This document shows, piece after piece, positions 37,073 through 48,763 of a DNA stretch of 64,000 nt. The notes below the pieces were generated by a model. That model searched no databases and was not told where the DNA came from. It saw nothing but the letters and a program-made list of their open reading frames with translations. The translations under genes and the position numbers were made by a program. Origin of the DNA: Capillidium heterosporum (taxonomy: Eukaryota > Entomophthoromycota > Entomophthoromycetes > Entomophthorales > Capillidiaceae); contig WBMQ01000008.1 of assembly GCA_016630905.1 (NCBI GenBank), forward strand, positions 1,054,001 to 1,118,000, written 5' to 3'. Positions within the stretch are counted from its first letter, which is position 1, and the number at the start of each line of letters is the position of its first letter.

Positions 37073-40000
37073 TTAATTGGAAGGAGACTGTGGTGACATT
37101 GGGCCCAAATTCAATCCAGTCAAGCCCAAACTCCCCCCTAAATCGGGCGAAGGTTCGGTCCTCAGAGGCACTGACCCCAGCGGTGAAGCCACACTCATGG
37201 ACCGATTTGACTTGATGGATCGTGACTTATCTCCACCACCCACACCGCCATCCTCTCTATCTGACAACACAATCCACCCCAAGACATCATCAACCAGATC
37301 ATCTAAAACTCTCTCCAACCCGGGATAGGATTGTAAGCTATTCTTACAGTCCAACCAGAAGTTAGTTAGAGCATCACCATCGCTGCAGAACTCTTGCAGT
37401 TGGTTCCGCACATCGTTGGATGAAGTAGCTGAAGGTAGGGAGTTTCTACCATCTTTACTGTGTAATAACCTATTGGTTTCAAACAGCAATCCTTTGCCTT
37501 CCGGTAGAATCTGGACTAAGGCAGCCCCAGATCGGTGCATAAGCTGCGTCCTCTCAAACGTAGTCTTATGGTAGGAATACTGCGGTTCCACCTGATAATT
37601 CCCATTTAATCGACTGTCGGATTCGGTATCCAGTACAAAATCGAATTTTCGTAGTAATATGACCGACAGTAAGTCGTCAGGGAAGGCATTGGTCAAGGCT
37701 GGTTGTCCTAATCTCGGTACAATGTCGTTAAGTTGAGGTGGTCGTACCACATACTCGATTTGAGCCTGGTACTCGGAACGGGTTTTCGTTACTGAAGATC
37801 TGGGTCTGAGCTACAGGAGCCTCCACCAGTTTTAAACCGCATTTGTCGGCAACTCTCCCCCAGCTCTGCAAGTAAATCATCAATAAGCCGAGAGGTACAT
37901 CCCAACCAGTGGATCTGGAAGTGGTAGCAGCTGTTGACATTGTACGACGTGTCATAATGTAGGAAAGCAATCTCGGCTCGATCGGACCTTCGGCTTAAAT
38001 CGAGGTCAATGGCCATTGCTTCCGACAATGAGATCTTAACTGGAGGGGCAGTATCATTACTAGAGATTGGTAGCTCGACAATGTTTTCGATGTCGTTGCT
38101 GCTGCCATTCGTGTTGCTCGAATTACTTTTTGGCGGCTTGTTGAACCATCCTAGGTTCGATTTCGGTCGTGGATGGGTAGGTGCGAAGGTGGAAGTCAGC
38201 TGGTAAAAGTAGTGGCCATCCAAGAAGCTATGCCATCCCCTACAGTGTTGGAGTACGCCTCCATTCAACAGGACGTTGGCGTACTTGACTGCTTCATCCC
38301 TAGTCGAAATATCGGAGAAGCTTCTTATCAACCAGTCCACCAACTCATTTCCAACAACAACATTTTCATATAGATCTAGATGCCATCTACGATCGTTAAA
38401 CTTGACTCCTGTCGTTTGATTCAGCATTGCTGAAACTACGGTAGCTAGTTTACTCTCTCTAGTCAACTTCTCCTCCCTCAGGTTGAATTGGAAGCTCCGT
38501 TTGGTAGGTGCGGTACTCATCCTCCGATTACGACTTTCGGCTCGCAGGTAGGCGCTCGTAGTCAGCGTAGTGAATGTTATGTTAAGGTGGTTGATACTTT
38601 CGGTAATCGAGCGATTGGGTGTCGTATGTCCGGTTCCAGTTCCTGATCCAGTGTTGACTGCGACCTTCTGAAACTGCTCCAAGAACCTACAGAAACCTAA
38701 AATCCTTAACTCTTCGTCGTCCAGGTTAGCAGCAGTACCTAAAGTGGAGCCCAGTTGAGTGGGTGGATTGTCTCCCGGCAACAGAACAAATCGTGCCCTC
38801 CAGAACCGCAGCCCATCTGTCATTTCTTCTTGGTACCCGGAGACGAGGTGATCCAAATAGTTCCAATTGTAGGCGTTAAGGTTGGGGTAGGCGAAACTTA
38901 ACTTACGTTGGTGGTAGTTTTCATCAGCTGAGGTCCATATCTCGCAGCTATATTCGATATTTTTAGTCGGGTAGGTAAGTCGTCGCACGTATCGCTTAAC
39001 TTCGACGTTTTGACCAAAGCTGTCGTACATCAGCCGGTGGAGGTGATTTCCCATCGATAAATAGTAAGGTAAAGTACCAAGGCTCATGTCCCCGTCTAAT
39101 GGTACGTGTAACTTCAACCCCTCGTCGTCGTTACTGGTATTGTGAGTGTGGAACCCAGTTACCACTTTGAGAGGTCGCGTGACGTCGGTAGGGTCGTTTG
39201 TTACCAGCTGGAAACCCTGTGCCAGGCGCTGGGCTATTAACTCTTTCAATAGACCGATGGCTGAGTTGGCACTGGCTTGCTGTCCACTGAACTCCGAGCC
39301 TTCGTCACTTGGGAGATACCGTGTACGTGTACTCCTGGTATGATTCAGCCAGCTCATCGGTGCTAGGAAATTCATCGCTGGTTAATGGCAAGCAGGCTGG
39401 CTTGGCATAAAGACTGCCACTTGCACCCAGCATTTCCACCGATGGTGCTACTACTATCTGATTCATCTTTGAGGTATACATGACGCCACCTGCCTAGTGG
39501 GTTATTAGTTCGCTGGATACCTTTAGGGGGATGGTGGGGGTCCAAAATAACCTGGTTGTCTAGGTAGACTTTGGAACTCGATTTCATGTTCGCTTTGGAG
39601 AATGGTGGGTAGCTGTCAGATCCGGGAGATGATCTCAAAGACTCAGGATAGGAACCTTTGGGCTTCCAAGTAACGTGGCAAGTGATCAGCCTTGAATTTA
39701 ATGGTGATGGGTTTGACCTGAGTGGTCTGAGTGAGAACGGTCATGCTCCACATTAGGTGAATTACTTTCCTCCCGAATGGATCGGGGTAGTTGACTCGGC
39801 TTGATGGGCCAGTTGTGGTTCATTGATTCCGAGAAACCGACGAACCTTGGCGCGCTCTGGGACAAAGGTACTGCGGCAAAAAGTTCACTGGAACCACCTT
39901 GAAACTCCTCAGTGTTGCTCCTATGGTTCCGAGGCTCAATTAGCGGGGATGAAGCTAGACGGTGATCGGGTCGGGCTTCAATCTTGAAGCCAACGTCCCG

Positions 40001-42035
40001 CAACGAGTGGGTCTTGGTATGCGTCTTTTTGATGGGTCTTCGACTATCAAAGGTAAATGTTTGAGCATCATAGGCCTCACACTCTTCAACAATCGTTTCA
40101 GTTGTCGAACTGTCGCCACCACCGACACCAACATCTTCGAGGTAGGGTAGGGGATAAAGATATCTTGACTCACCTCGCAACTCGACCGTAAGTAAAGCTG
40201 GGATTCGACATCTAGATACAGCTTTTGCTGATTGGTTAGGATCCTTTTCAGCTCCAAAGAAGCTACACTCGACCCAGTGAGGTATGGCATAGTAGCTATA
40301 TTTGGGATCATCCCCAGCCTCGTCGTCTAAGTAAAGCAGCTGTCGAGGCTCGAGTCTAGATTCTGCAGGTCGCAGATCATAAGGCTCCATTCGAGTTGAT
40401 CTCGAGTGATCGGTTGCTATACTCAACTTCTCAATCTTGAATCCACTTTGGACGGCCGACGGAGGAATATTGGACTGAAAGATAAACAAAGGTACGATGT
40501 GTAGTGGAGGTTTTGATAGGCATACTAGGTCTAGGGAGATTCCGTTGTCGTTCATACGTTCGAATGTCATACGGAGCAACTGTTTATCGACTTGAAAGAC
40601 TCCGTTCCCAGGGGTAACTACCATAACACATAGCCCAGTTCTAATAAGATCTCTGTCGACATAATGACGGTCGAACTTGTTCAAGGCTAAGTTCAAAGCC
40701 TCCAAGATACAACCCTCTCGGTAACTCGAATTCCTGCCAAGTATCTGCGTGTAACCGTCCTGAGTAACCTGCAAAATATCCCTTTCAAAGTAAAATATCT
40801 CTCTCCGTTTGAGCTCCTTGATGACAGTAGACCAGTCCTGCCGTGTCTCCCAGTCAGTAACCACCTTGAAATAATCCTTATAGTACCGGCCATCATCCAA
40901 TTTGTTGGCATCTACCCGAGCTGCTTCCTCAGCTGTGTAGAATACTCTCGTAAACAAAACAATCGAAACCACGTGGTTAGTAGCTAAGGTACGCCACCGT
41001 TCCGTCAACTCGGGTAGGAACTCGTCAAACGCCTTTTCATTGAATATGAATCCATCCTCTTCAAACTGCCACATCTCCTTGCTCATCTGGATCAATATGT
41101 AACACCGTGCTGATTCTGACCTAAAGACGAGCTTTGTGTCGTTGGTTATGACCCCACATGCCGATTCGGTGTCCCTTATGAATATCGACTTGACCTGGAC
41201 CCGGATACACCCGGCGTACAAGATCTTCTTACCAAGGTAGACACAGCTGTTACGCATTGACAGCTTTAACCGCCACATATCGTTACGTCCCAGATACTGA
41301 TCCCGAAACGATACTTCAATGTAATCGGCAGCTACACTTGAGTTCTCGATCTATAAGATAAAGATTTGAAAAATGGATAGCTAAACAAAAATTTACCTTT
41401 TCCACTAATATAGAACTACGATTCTTCAAGTTGAAAGTGTTTGCAATCTGCTTGGATATAGAAATTTGAAGCATAGGCTGTTTAGCTAGAAGCTCCCTAT
41501 CCAGTTCGGTAACCATTATTATCAACCTACTATCCTTCACTTGACTATCCAATTTTACAGTAGAGTCATAAGCCTTATCCAAATGATCTAAACTGTTACT
41601 TCGACTTGGATTGCCAGGTAAGTTTTCCTCTTTGTTTGGATGGTAGAGGTAGAGCAAGTCGCCTACCTTGATGTTGGGAAAGAATTCAGGGTTGATGACC
41701 AATTCGGTTTTGGAAAAGTTTTCGTCGTGGACCCACAAGTTACAGCTTTGGGGTTCGAAGTTTAAATTGATGTTCTCTTTGCTGTTACTTTCATTTTCTT
41801 TGCTAAAGGTTCGATCCCGTACACGTGGTCGGGTTAAAAAGTTGGTGGACTCGAGCCCTACGTTCGATAACTTTCGGTTGGGCACCGATAACCGTGATTT
41901 CGTTTCGGCTGCAGGCTGTTGGGCTCCTTTCATATCGTGCTGATTGCTGCTATTTAAGTTGCGAGGTCGATTTGGCTTGTCTTTGCTTGAACTTTGATTC
42001 CTGCTACTTAACTCAGCTATAGTTTTTAGGGTCAT
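37073..42035 (-). CDS. IML1: Iml1/DEPDC5, GATOR1 (SEACIT) subunit, frame broken five or six times
   Basis: Scaffold subunit of the GATOR1 Rag/Gtr GTPase-activating complex that restrains TORC1 when amino acids are scarce, at the vacuole. Exon 1 is 42035-41397 and exon 2 runs from 41350, about 1,635 aa in all, close to yeast Iml1. Landmarks: a disordered N-terminus and N-terminal domain; the Iml1 core (KILYAGCIRVQVKSIFIRDT, SARCYILIQMSKEMWQFEED, ELTERWR); RWRHVYLK and PACLPLTSDEFPS; LIAQRLAQGFQLV; WNYLDHLVSGYQEEM and LKFW-like LRFWRARFVLLPGD; a DEP domain (LDLYENVVVGNELVDWLIRS to YFYQL); CYHFQIHWLGCTSRLIDDLL; then QSWGRVADKCGLKLVEAP and LLRKFDFVLD. Conserved blocks fall in successive frames, each change being one extra base. 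Sites are near 39698-39822, 39643-39740, 39404, 39305-39313, 37869 and 37771-37778. No GT-AG intron compatible with family conservation was found. Confidence 0.85.
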
Positions 42036-42431
42036 TGAGACAAGAGTTGTTTTTTAAAAGTTTGGATTTTGAAAGATGTGACGTTTGTGGATCCAGAAAG
42101 CTGAAGTTCAACATTGGATTAAAGAATATGTATATCGGATAAAACTAGATAGTAAAATAGAGCTCAACTATTAACAACTATTTAGTGGCAGCAATGTAAA
42201 GTATGATTGATAGTATATATATATATAGTATATCTCAATGAATCTATTTTTTGTTTGCCAATTTTTCTACAATCATCAATCTCCAAATCAATTATTAATG
42301 GAGTTTGGAAAAATCTTCAAATTGAGTTTACTAAATACGAAAACTGAGCTTGTTTGATTTTTAGTTTCTTTAGCTTTTAGAGACGCTTGCCAACTACATT
42401 ATTATTACATCCAAAATCAAAATACCAACCC

Positions 42432-43247
42432 ATGTACACATTAATACAAGGCCTGTTAAATAGCTACTATCGAAAAGAAGAGTACGGAGTTGTTATAATC
42501 GGTTTGGACAACGCTGGAAAAACAGTACTATTTTTATATTTAAATCACTTTACCATTGCTTCATCTTGAACTTATTTTTATTAATAGACATTGCTCGAGA
42601 GAATAAAAACCATATATCTAGGTGTAAAAGGTTTAAGTCCAGATCAGATAGCACCAACAGTAGGTTTAAATTGTAATTTTATGTAGCCTCGGCTTTCAAG
42701 CTAAACCTCGTTATTTAAATAGTGGGAAGAATCCTAGTCGACAAGAGTAAGAATGTTCAATTGAATTTATGGGACGTAGGTGGTCAGAAGGAACTACGTA
42801 GTATGTGGGTGAAGTACTATGAACAGTGCCACGGTATACTTTTCGTTATAGATGCTACCGATAAACCTAGATTGGAGGAATGCCAAAGAGAATTTGGTAG
42901 CCTATTGAGCCTGTCAATAAATTGCTAATATTTTATTTTATAGAAAAACTGTTAGGAAGTGAATTGGTGGAGGGAGTACCCGTACTCATGTTAGCAAATA
43001 AACAGGATATCGAAGGACAGTCGTTAAAAGTCGAAGAGGTTAAAGAACTCTTTAACCCTATTGCTCTGAGGCTTGGAGCTAGAGATTCTAGAGTGCTCCC
43101 CATATCGGCACTCACTGGGTAAGCTATCGATCACTATGTTATTTTATTAACACTATGGAATGCAGGGAAGGAGTCAAAGAAGCTGTAGATTGGTTGACAT
43201 TGCGATTGGAACGTAACAAGCTGGATAGACCACCAGTTATTAGATAG
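42432..43247 (+). CDS. ARF-related small GTPase (ARFRP1/yeast Arl3 type)
   Basis: Small GTPase of the trans-Golgi network, about 202 aa in five exons (42432-42524, 42588-42672, 42723-42896, 42944-43118 and 43166-43247). P-loop GLDNAGKT; switch 1 with IAPTVGLN; switch 2 WDVGGQKELRSMW; NKQD guanine-specificity motif; ISALTG. The N-terminus MYTLIQGLLNSYYRKEEYG has no Gly2, so it is not myristoylated, as in ARFRP1/Arl3, which are N-acetylated instead. VRSMW is here LRSMWVKYYEQCHGILFVID, characteristic of this subfamily. This GTPase recruits Arl1 and golgins. All splice phases agree. Divergent from IML1, about 400 bp between starts. Confidence 0.9.
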
Positions 43248-43679
43248 TTGCTATAGCTTTTAAGTATTATACATTCATGCTGTTATTAATAAATCATTTT
43301 CTCTTATATTATGTTGCTATTGCATTTGACTTTTCAATCATTGCATCACTTTTGAACAGGATGGAAAAGCTGAACAATAAACTTTATAGAAATATTGAAA
43401 AGGAGACATGTGCTTTAAATAACACCATCCTAAATGGAAGGGAAGGTCAACGATGATAGTGAAACATTGAGCAAAAGTCGAACAATAGTTAAAATAAAGA
43501 ATACCAATATGCCTAAAATGGAATTTATAGAAATCCTTTAACAATAGTAAACATATGCAAAAGTAAAATATAGCTTATATACTAATTGGCGATAAACTTT
43601 TAGCAACAAGCTATCAAAATAATCATAAATTTTATTGATCGAATAGTAAATAGAAAAATGTTAGTCGTATGGGAGAAGT

Positions 43680-44360
43680 TTACCAGAACTTTAAAAAGTG
43701 CCACCAGAGGTACCCTTCCTGGCCGTTATCCCAATCCTCCATGCACCCGTAGAAGTTGTAGTTGATGGCCTCCCTACCCCAAGTTGTGACTAGTTTACGC
43801 GTAGTTACATCAATGATTACTAATGAAGGTAGCAATGTGACACCGAACCGCTTCTGCAAGTTACTCAAAGTCTCTGTCTCTTCGATAGGTAAGTAGGGCC
43901 AGCCTTTAGGTGCTACGTAGTTGGCCAGCTGCTGAGGTACGGTGTCATTAGAAGCTACTAAGACGGTAAAGGTATCGCTGTTACGACGGAGGAACTCCTG
44001 CAGCTTAGGACTGAACTGTTGGCAGGGTGGGCACCAAGATGCCGTAAAATAGATACCTAGATACTTGGTTTTAATCTTGAAGTCCTCGACCTTGGACTCG
44101 TACTCGGGCTCAGCGTAGTCGTCGTCACTCTTGACTCTGTGAAACCTACATATTTTACCTATCTTTAATTTATCCAAAAGGATCTGGCCTTTAACTTCTA
44201 TCCGAATCTCTTGATTATCTTGGTCGACTTGGAAACTGGTGCCACCACCTAAAGTAATACCTGGTTCGATCTCACGTTGAATTGGGAGGGGTGGGCTAGT
44301 CTTGGCTGGTTTAGCTGGCTCTACTTTACAAGTTTCTCCTTCGCACTGCATACTTGACAT
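43680..44360 (-). CDS. Nucleoredoxin/tryparedoxin-like thioredoxin-fold protein
   Basis: Single exon, 226 aa. A low-complexity N-terminus with MQCEGETCKVEPAKPAK precedes a thioredoxin-like domain of the TryX/nucleoredoxin type. The active site WCPPC is in YFTASWCPPCQQFSPKLQEF near residues 112-116. It is followed by VLVASNDT, GWPYLPIEE, NLQKRFGVTLLPSLVIID and the cis-Pro in LLPSL. These features fit a cytosolic disulfide reductase. No signal peptide is apparent. The C-terminus ends in GYLWWHFLKFW, an unusually aromatic tail. Confidence 0.85.
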   Translation of the reverse strand: MSSMQCEGETCKVEPAKPAKTSPPLPIQREIEPGITLGGGTSFQVDQDNQEIRIEVKGQILLDKLKIGKICRFHRVKSDDDYAEPEYESKVEDFKIKTKYLGIYFTASWCPPCQQFSPKLQEFLRRNSDTFTVLVASNDTVPQQLANYVAPKGWPYLPIEETETLSNLQKRFGVTLLPSLVIIDVTTRKLVTTWGREAINYNFYGCMEDWDNGQEGYLWWHFLKFW

Positions 44361-45431
44361 TGAAAATTTTCAAATGCACTGCTAAAAGTTGCTTTTATAA
44401 TGGCTTAATCGTATAAGCTGACAAGTGATCTTTCAAATTGGATGATTAGGAATTCCATTTCCAAATGATCCACATGACTCCAAATTCAAAGTTTTTAAAG
44501 CGAATTTCGGCCGGTTATTATGCAATCCCCTCTATGAACTTACAATTAAGGTAATGGAACATTCTATTTTTGGTTTTCATTCGGCCAGATAGCCCGATAA
44601 TTGCCTCATTTTGATAGCAAGTGTTAATTTTTGGTTCGAACTTAATTTCTGGATTGAAATGGTGGTTGAATAAGCTAGGGACTTTAAAGCCAAACTGAGT
44701 GTTCAACTAGGGGTGGCTTCGTGGTAGTTCCAGCTTAAAGATCTTAAACCTATCCAATTAATGTCTAATTATCAATACGATTAAAAATTTTCATTGGGCC
44801 TTATCGATTAGTATGGTAAAACTTGGTCGGAGGAAGAATGCCTTGCTATTTGAATTGTCATTGAATTATACTTGGTGGCATTTCAATATATAAAAGGTAT
44901 TTTCTAGGGAGTCGGCCTTATAGGTCATAGGCTCCGGATAGCCCACTATATATGCGTCGGTTATAGATGCTATCTATATCACGAATCAGACATTTTAGCG
45001 AAGATTTCTAGTTCATTTTCAAACTTGTATAGTGGATTGCTATAAAAAACCTACTATATCAAAAACCATCGCTTTTATCATGTTTACTTGAAATTAACAA
45101 GTATACTATTATGTAAAACTTTGATTATATCAATCAATTGAAGCTAAAAGCTTACGTTTATACAGTATTTAGAATATCGCTTGCCTTTATATAGCATAAA
45201 TAATAAAGTGTCCAAAATAGGGCACAATTATAAGTATATGTACATGTATACTCAAGCTATTTAAACTTTGATGAAAACAATACAATTATCTTTTGCTGTC
45301 TGATTGCTTGAGCACAATAATCTTAGACCCAGGAGCTAAAGCTTTTGGCGAAAATTTTATTCCCTAGAAAATCAAAGACTCTAAAATCTTTTTAGCTATT
45401 TCTGTCAGAATCAAAAGTACAATTTTACAAA
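44361..45431. other. Divergent intergenic region, about 1.1 kb
   Basis: Lies between the thioredoxin-like gene (minus) and Pescadillo (plus). A 62-codon frame at 44518-44706 (minus) shows no coding character. Both promoters should be here. Confidence 0.5.
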
Positions 45432-47467
45432 ATGGCCAAAGCAAAGAAGAAGGGAACTACCGGTAACGCAACCCGTTTTATAACACGTAACCGAGCTATC
45501 AAGAAGCTCCAAATATCCTTGAATGATTTTCGGTAAGCTTACTCTATGGTATTTGTTTTAAGTATTTTGCTGTTTTAGACGCCTATGTATTTTGAAGGGC
45601 ATCTACCCTCGTGAGCCAAAGAACAAGAAGAAGGCCAACAAAGGCTCCTCAGTTGTCAGAACCTTCTACCTAGCCAAGGAGATTCGATACCTTGCCCATG
45701 AACCTCTGCTCAATACCCTTCGTGAAAACAAAATATTCTTGAAAAAGATCGCTAGAGCTAAGGGTCGTAACCAGGATAAACAGGTCAAGGATCTGAAAAC
45801 TAAAGCCCCTTCTCAAAACTTGAACCACTTGGTTAAAGAAAGGTATCCGCTATTCTTAATGTAGTACTTAGCCTTTTAGATATCCTACCTTTATCGATGC
45901 TCTAAGAGATCTAGATGATGCCTTGAGTATGCTGTTCTTATTTGCTACTATGCCCCCCACCGACAAAGTTTCAGTCAAAATAGTTAAGGAGTGCCAACGT
46001 CTAGCCAAGGAGTTTTTACACTATGTCATCCAAACCAACTGTTTACGCAAAGTTTTCTTATCTGTCAAAGGTATCTATTATCAAGTTGAGATAAAAGGCC
46101 AGGAGATTACTTGGATTGTACCTTACCAGTTCACCCAACAAGTAGTTATTTTATCCAAGCAAAGTACTTATCCCCATTAGGCTCCCAAATTCGTCGACTT
46201 CAAGGTAATGTTGACCTTCCTGGAGTTCTACAGAACTTTGTTGAAATTCGTCAACTTCAAGCTTTACAATGATGCCGATTTACACTACCCACCAGTAATC
46301 GATAAGAGTTTGGAAGCTGCAAATGCTGAGTTGAGCAGTATGACCGTCCGTAAGAAGGGTACTTTAAATACCATCAAGCGTGCTCCCGAACAAACCGTAG
46401 GCTTTAAATTATAACCCCTCCTAACTATTTATTAGAAAGAAGTTAGTGCTGAAGAAAGAAAGCGTTTAGAAACCCTTAACACTAAGATATCATCCCTCAA
46501 CGTAGAAGCCCCTGAAAATGATGAAGATAACGAGGAGCTGGATGACGCTGAAGAGGATGCCAATCTCGATATGGAGGCGTTCCCCGACCCGGTTGGCGAA
46601 GGGAACGGTGATTCTTTAGAAATAATGAAGGCCTATACCGACAGCACCGCACTAAGTTCCTTCCAATCCATGTTCGCCAACCAAGTGTTCTTCCTATCCC
46701 GTGAAGTTCCTCGTAACTCCTTGGAATTTGTCATCCGTGCCTTTGGTGGTAGTGTTGGATGGGATGACACTGTCGCCAGTGGGTCTCCTTACAAGGAAAA
46801 TGACAACAAGATCACCTACCAGATATCCGACCGTCCTATCATCCCCAACCGTAGGACCGACCGCGTCTATGTACAGCCTCAGTGGGTCTACGACTCCATC
46901 AATAATCGAAGCCTAGTTAAAGAGGATACCTACGCCCCCGGTAAATCTTTACCTCCCCATCTTTCGCCATTTGTCGTGTACAAGGAGGGTGACTACATCC
47001 CTGAAGAAGCTTACCAGAAGGATGGTGTTATCCAGCCCGGAGTAGAAGAACGGGAGGAAGAAATCAACTCTTCGGATGTTGAGGACGATTCCGATGTAAG
47101 CTTAACTTTTTATAAGATATCTAACGTAATTTTAGGATAATGATGAGGATGAAGTTGAAGGTTCGGATGAAGAAGAAGAGGAGGAAGAGGAGGAGGAGGA
47201 AATCTCCAAGCCCACTTCGAAACGTGGAAGAGCCAAGAAAGACGCCGCCGAACTTGATCAAGCCGATACCAAAGAGATGAGTAAGATCATGATGACCAAG
47301 AAGCAGCGCAAGCTCTACAACCAGATGCAGTATGGTATCGCTAGAAAGGCCTCTGAGGTACTACATTATCCTAAACCTATTATACTAATCCCTTAAAATA
47401 GACCGAGAAGCTTAAGGAGAAGAAAGCTTTGAATGCCAAGAAAGCTAAAGCCAACAAAAAGGATTAG
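45432..47467 (+). CDS. NOP7: Pescadillo (PES1/Nop7), 60S ribosome biogenesis factor
   Basis: Nucleolar protein of the PeBoW (Nop7-Erb1-Ytm1) complex needed for 27S pre-rRNA processing and 60S assembly. About 596 aa in seven exons (45432-45532, 45579-45842, 45880-46141, 46181-46396, 46436-47095, 47136-47357 and 47402-47467), all in phase. The N-terminal Pescadillo domain includes [47 protein letters not shown]-like [11 protein letters not shown] and PYQFTQQ. A BRCT domain lies in exon 5 ([38 protein letters not shown]). An acidic tract ([10 protein letters not shown]) and a Lys-rich C-terminal helix follow ([18 protein letters not shown]). Introns of 37-45 bp are the shortest common class in the window. 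Confidence 0.94.
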
Positions 47468-47891
47468 AAACGTTGGTATACTAATTATAAAATCGGTGGG
47501 ATAGATTCGAACTTCTTGCGTTTGAGTACACCTATAGACACTCTTACATTAAATTGATGTATTATGAGGAAATTAAAGTTTACTTATGTTATATAGTTTG
47601 GATGTTTGTAATGTGTGTGCTTTAATATTTTATGGATAGGGTATTGATAAATATATTTCAAAAAATATCTAGATTTTTATTGCTATAGTACAATGCAATA
47701 AGGTTGGAGATAAGTTGGGTATATTAACAGATATACTTGTATATAAATCAACTTCATTTTTGACAGAGGCAGTTCATATAGAATAATAGATGTAAAAACA
47801 TTTGCTAGAGCCTTTGTATCAGCATATAGTTAAAAGGTAGGATAACTATCAAGCAAAAAAGTAAATCCTACGTCATGGATTCAAAAAGCGA

Positions 47892-47963
47892 TGCCCCAGA
47901 GCGGGTTTGAACCACTGATCTTCTGTTTACAAGACAGACGCCTTACCACTTGGCCACAGAGGC
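47892..47963 (-). tRNA. tRNA-Thr (TGT)
   Basis: A 72-nt cloverleaf on the minus strand without an intron. It starts GCCTCTGTGGCCAAGTGG. The anticodon stem TCTGT/ACAGA encloses CTTGTAA, giving anticodon TGT for ACA codons. The T-arm is AGTGG-TTCAAAC-CCGCT. The acceptor has one T-T mismatch and one G-T pair. Confidence 0.93.
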
Positions 47964-48523
47964 AAATAAATCATTTTCAGCTTTCTCATTCTACATACAT
48001 ATTAGCTTTAATTGTACTATTTTCCAGAGCTGTAGTAACCTATCAGTTTGATTTAATCTTTCTCCAATAATACACTCATTACATAAAAATCAAATACCTT
48101 CTTTTGCTGTTATACATCGATTTGCTTAAACTATGGATATGATACTTTGATTTGTTTATTAACTACTATATTGTGGCTAATCCACGTATATGATACATGT
48201 TCATTTTTTACAACACAACTAATTTGTGGATAATTAGTTTTCTTTATAATTCTAGCAATCACTAGCTATACATCTATTTCTAGTAAAATATATGGATTGG
48301 ATTGAAGCGGCAGCCTGCTAAGACTATATTGGTCGTATCATAGATGGGTCTATAAATGGGCAGATTCCCAAGTTTAAAAACACCACGTTCTTTCGCTTTA
48401 CAGTTAACTAACTGTAGGAAAAAGGCTTTGTAATTTAAATGCAGTTTGTTATTCGAAGCATATTTGCCTTTTGAGCTACTGCTTTATAACCCAAATATCT
48501 ATATACACCAAAAGGATGGGTAG

Positions 48524-48763
48524 ATGATAAATGATTCAACGAAAAGTTTTGAAAGGTCAATTATAAATGGATGTGAATCGAAAATCACCTCACTGGCTTT
48601 GTTGAAAAAGGATTCTGCAAAAGATTATAAATATGTGTCAATGAGAGAAAGTTGGACAATCTGTACTGTATATACCCAACAAAGTGGTTGTAAATTCACA
48701 TCATACGATAAAGTAGCTACACAGTTGATACAAACTTGCCAAGGCTTTTTAACAAATAACTAA
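48524..48763 (+). CDS. Possible small cysteine-containing ORF
   Basis: 79 codons from ATG to TAA with a balanced composition unlike nearby AT-rich noise. It has four Cys, one each in NGCES, WTICTV, SGCKF and QTCQG, and a mixed hydrophobic pattern. There is no signal peptide at this start, so it could be the last exon of a longer secreted-protein gene, or chance. I do not recognise any family. Confidence 0.3.
   Translation: MINDSTKSFERSIINGCESKITSLALLKKDSAKDYKYVSMRESWTICTVYTQQSGCKFTSYDKVATQLIQTCQGFLTNN

Noticed and set aside
37841-37869. Intron ending at TTGCAG to explain the IML1 CTT-G break
   Set aside because: The nearest donor (GTACCT) gives a 33-bp in-frame deletion that does not change frame and would remove conserved residues.
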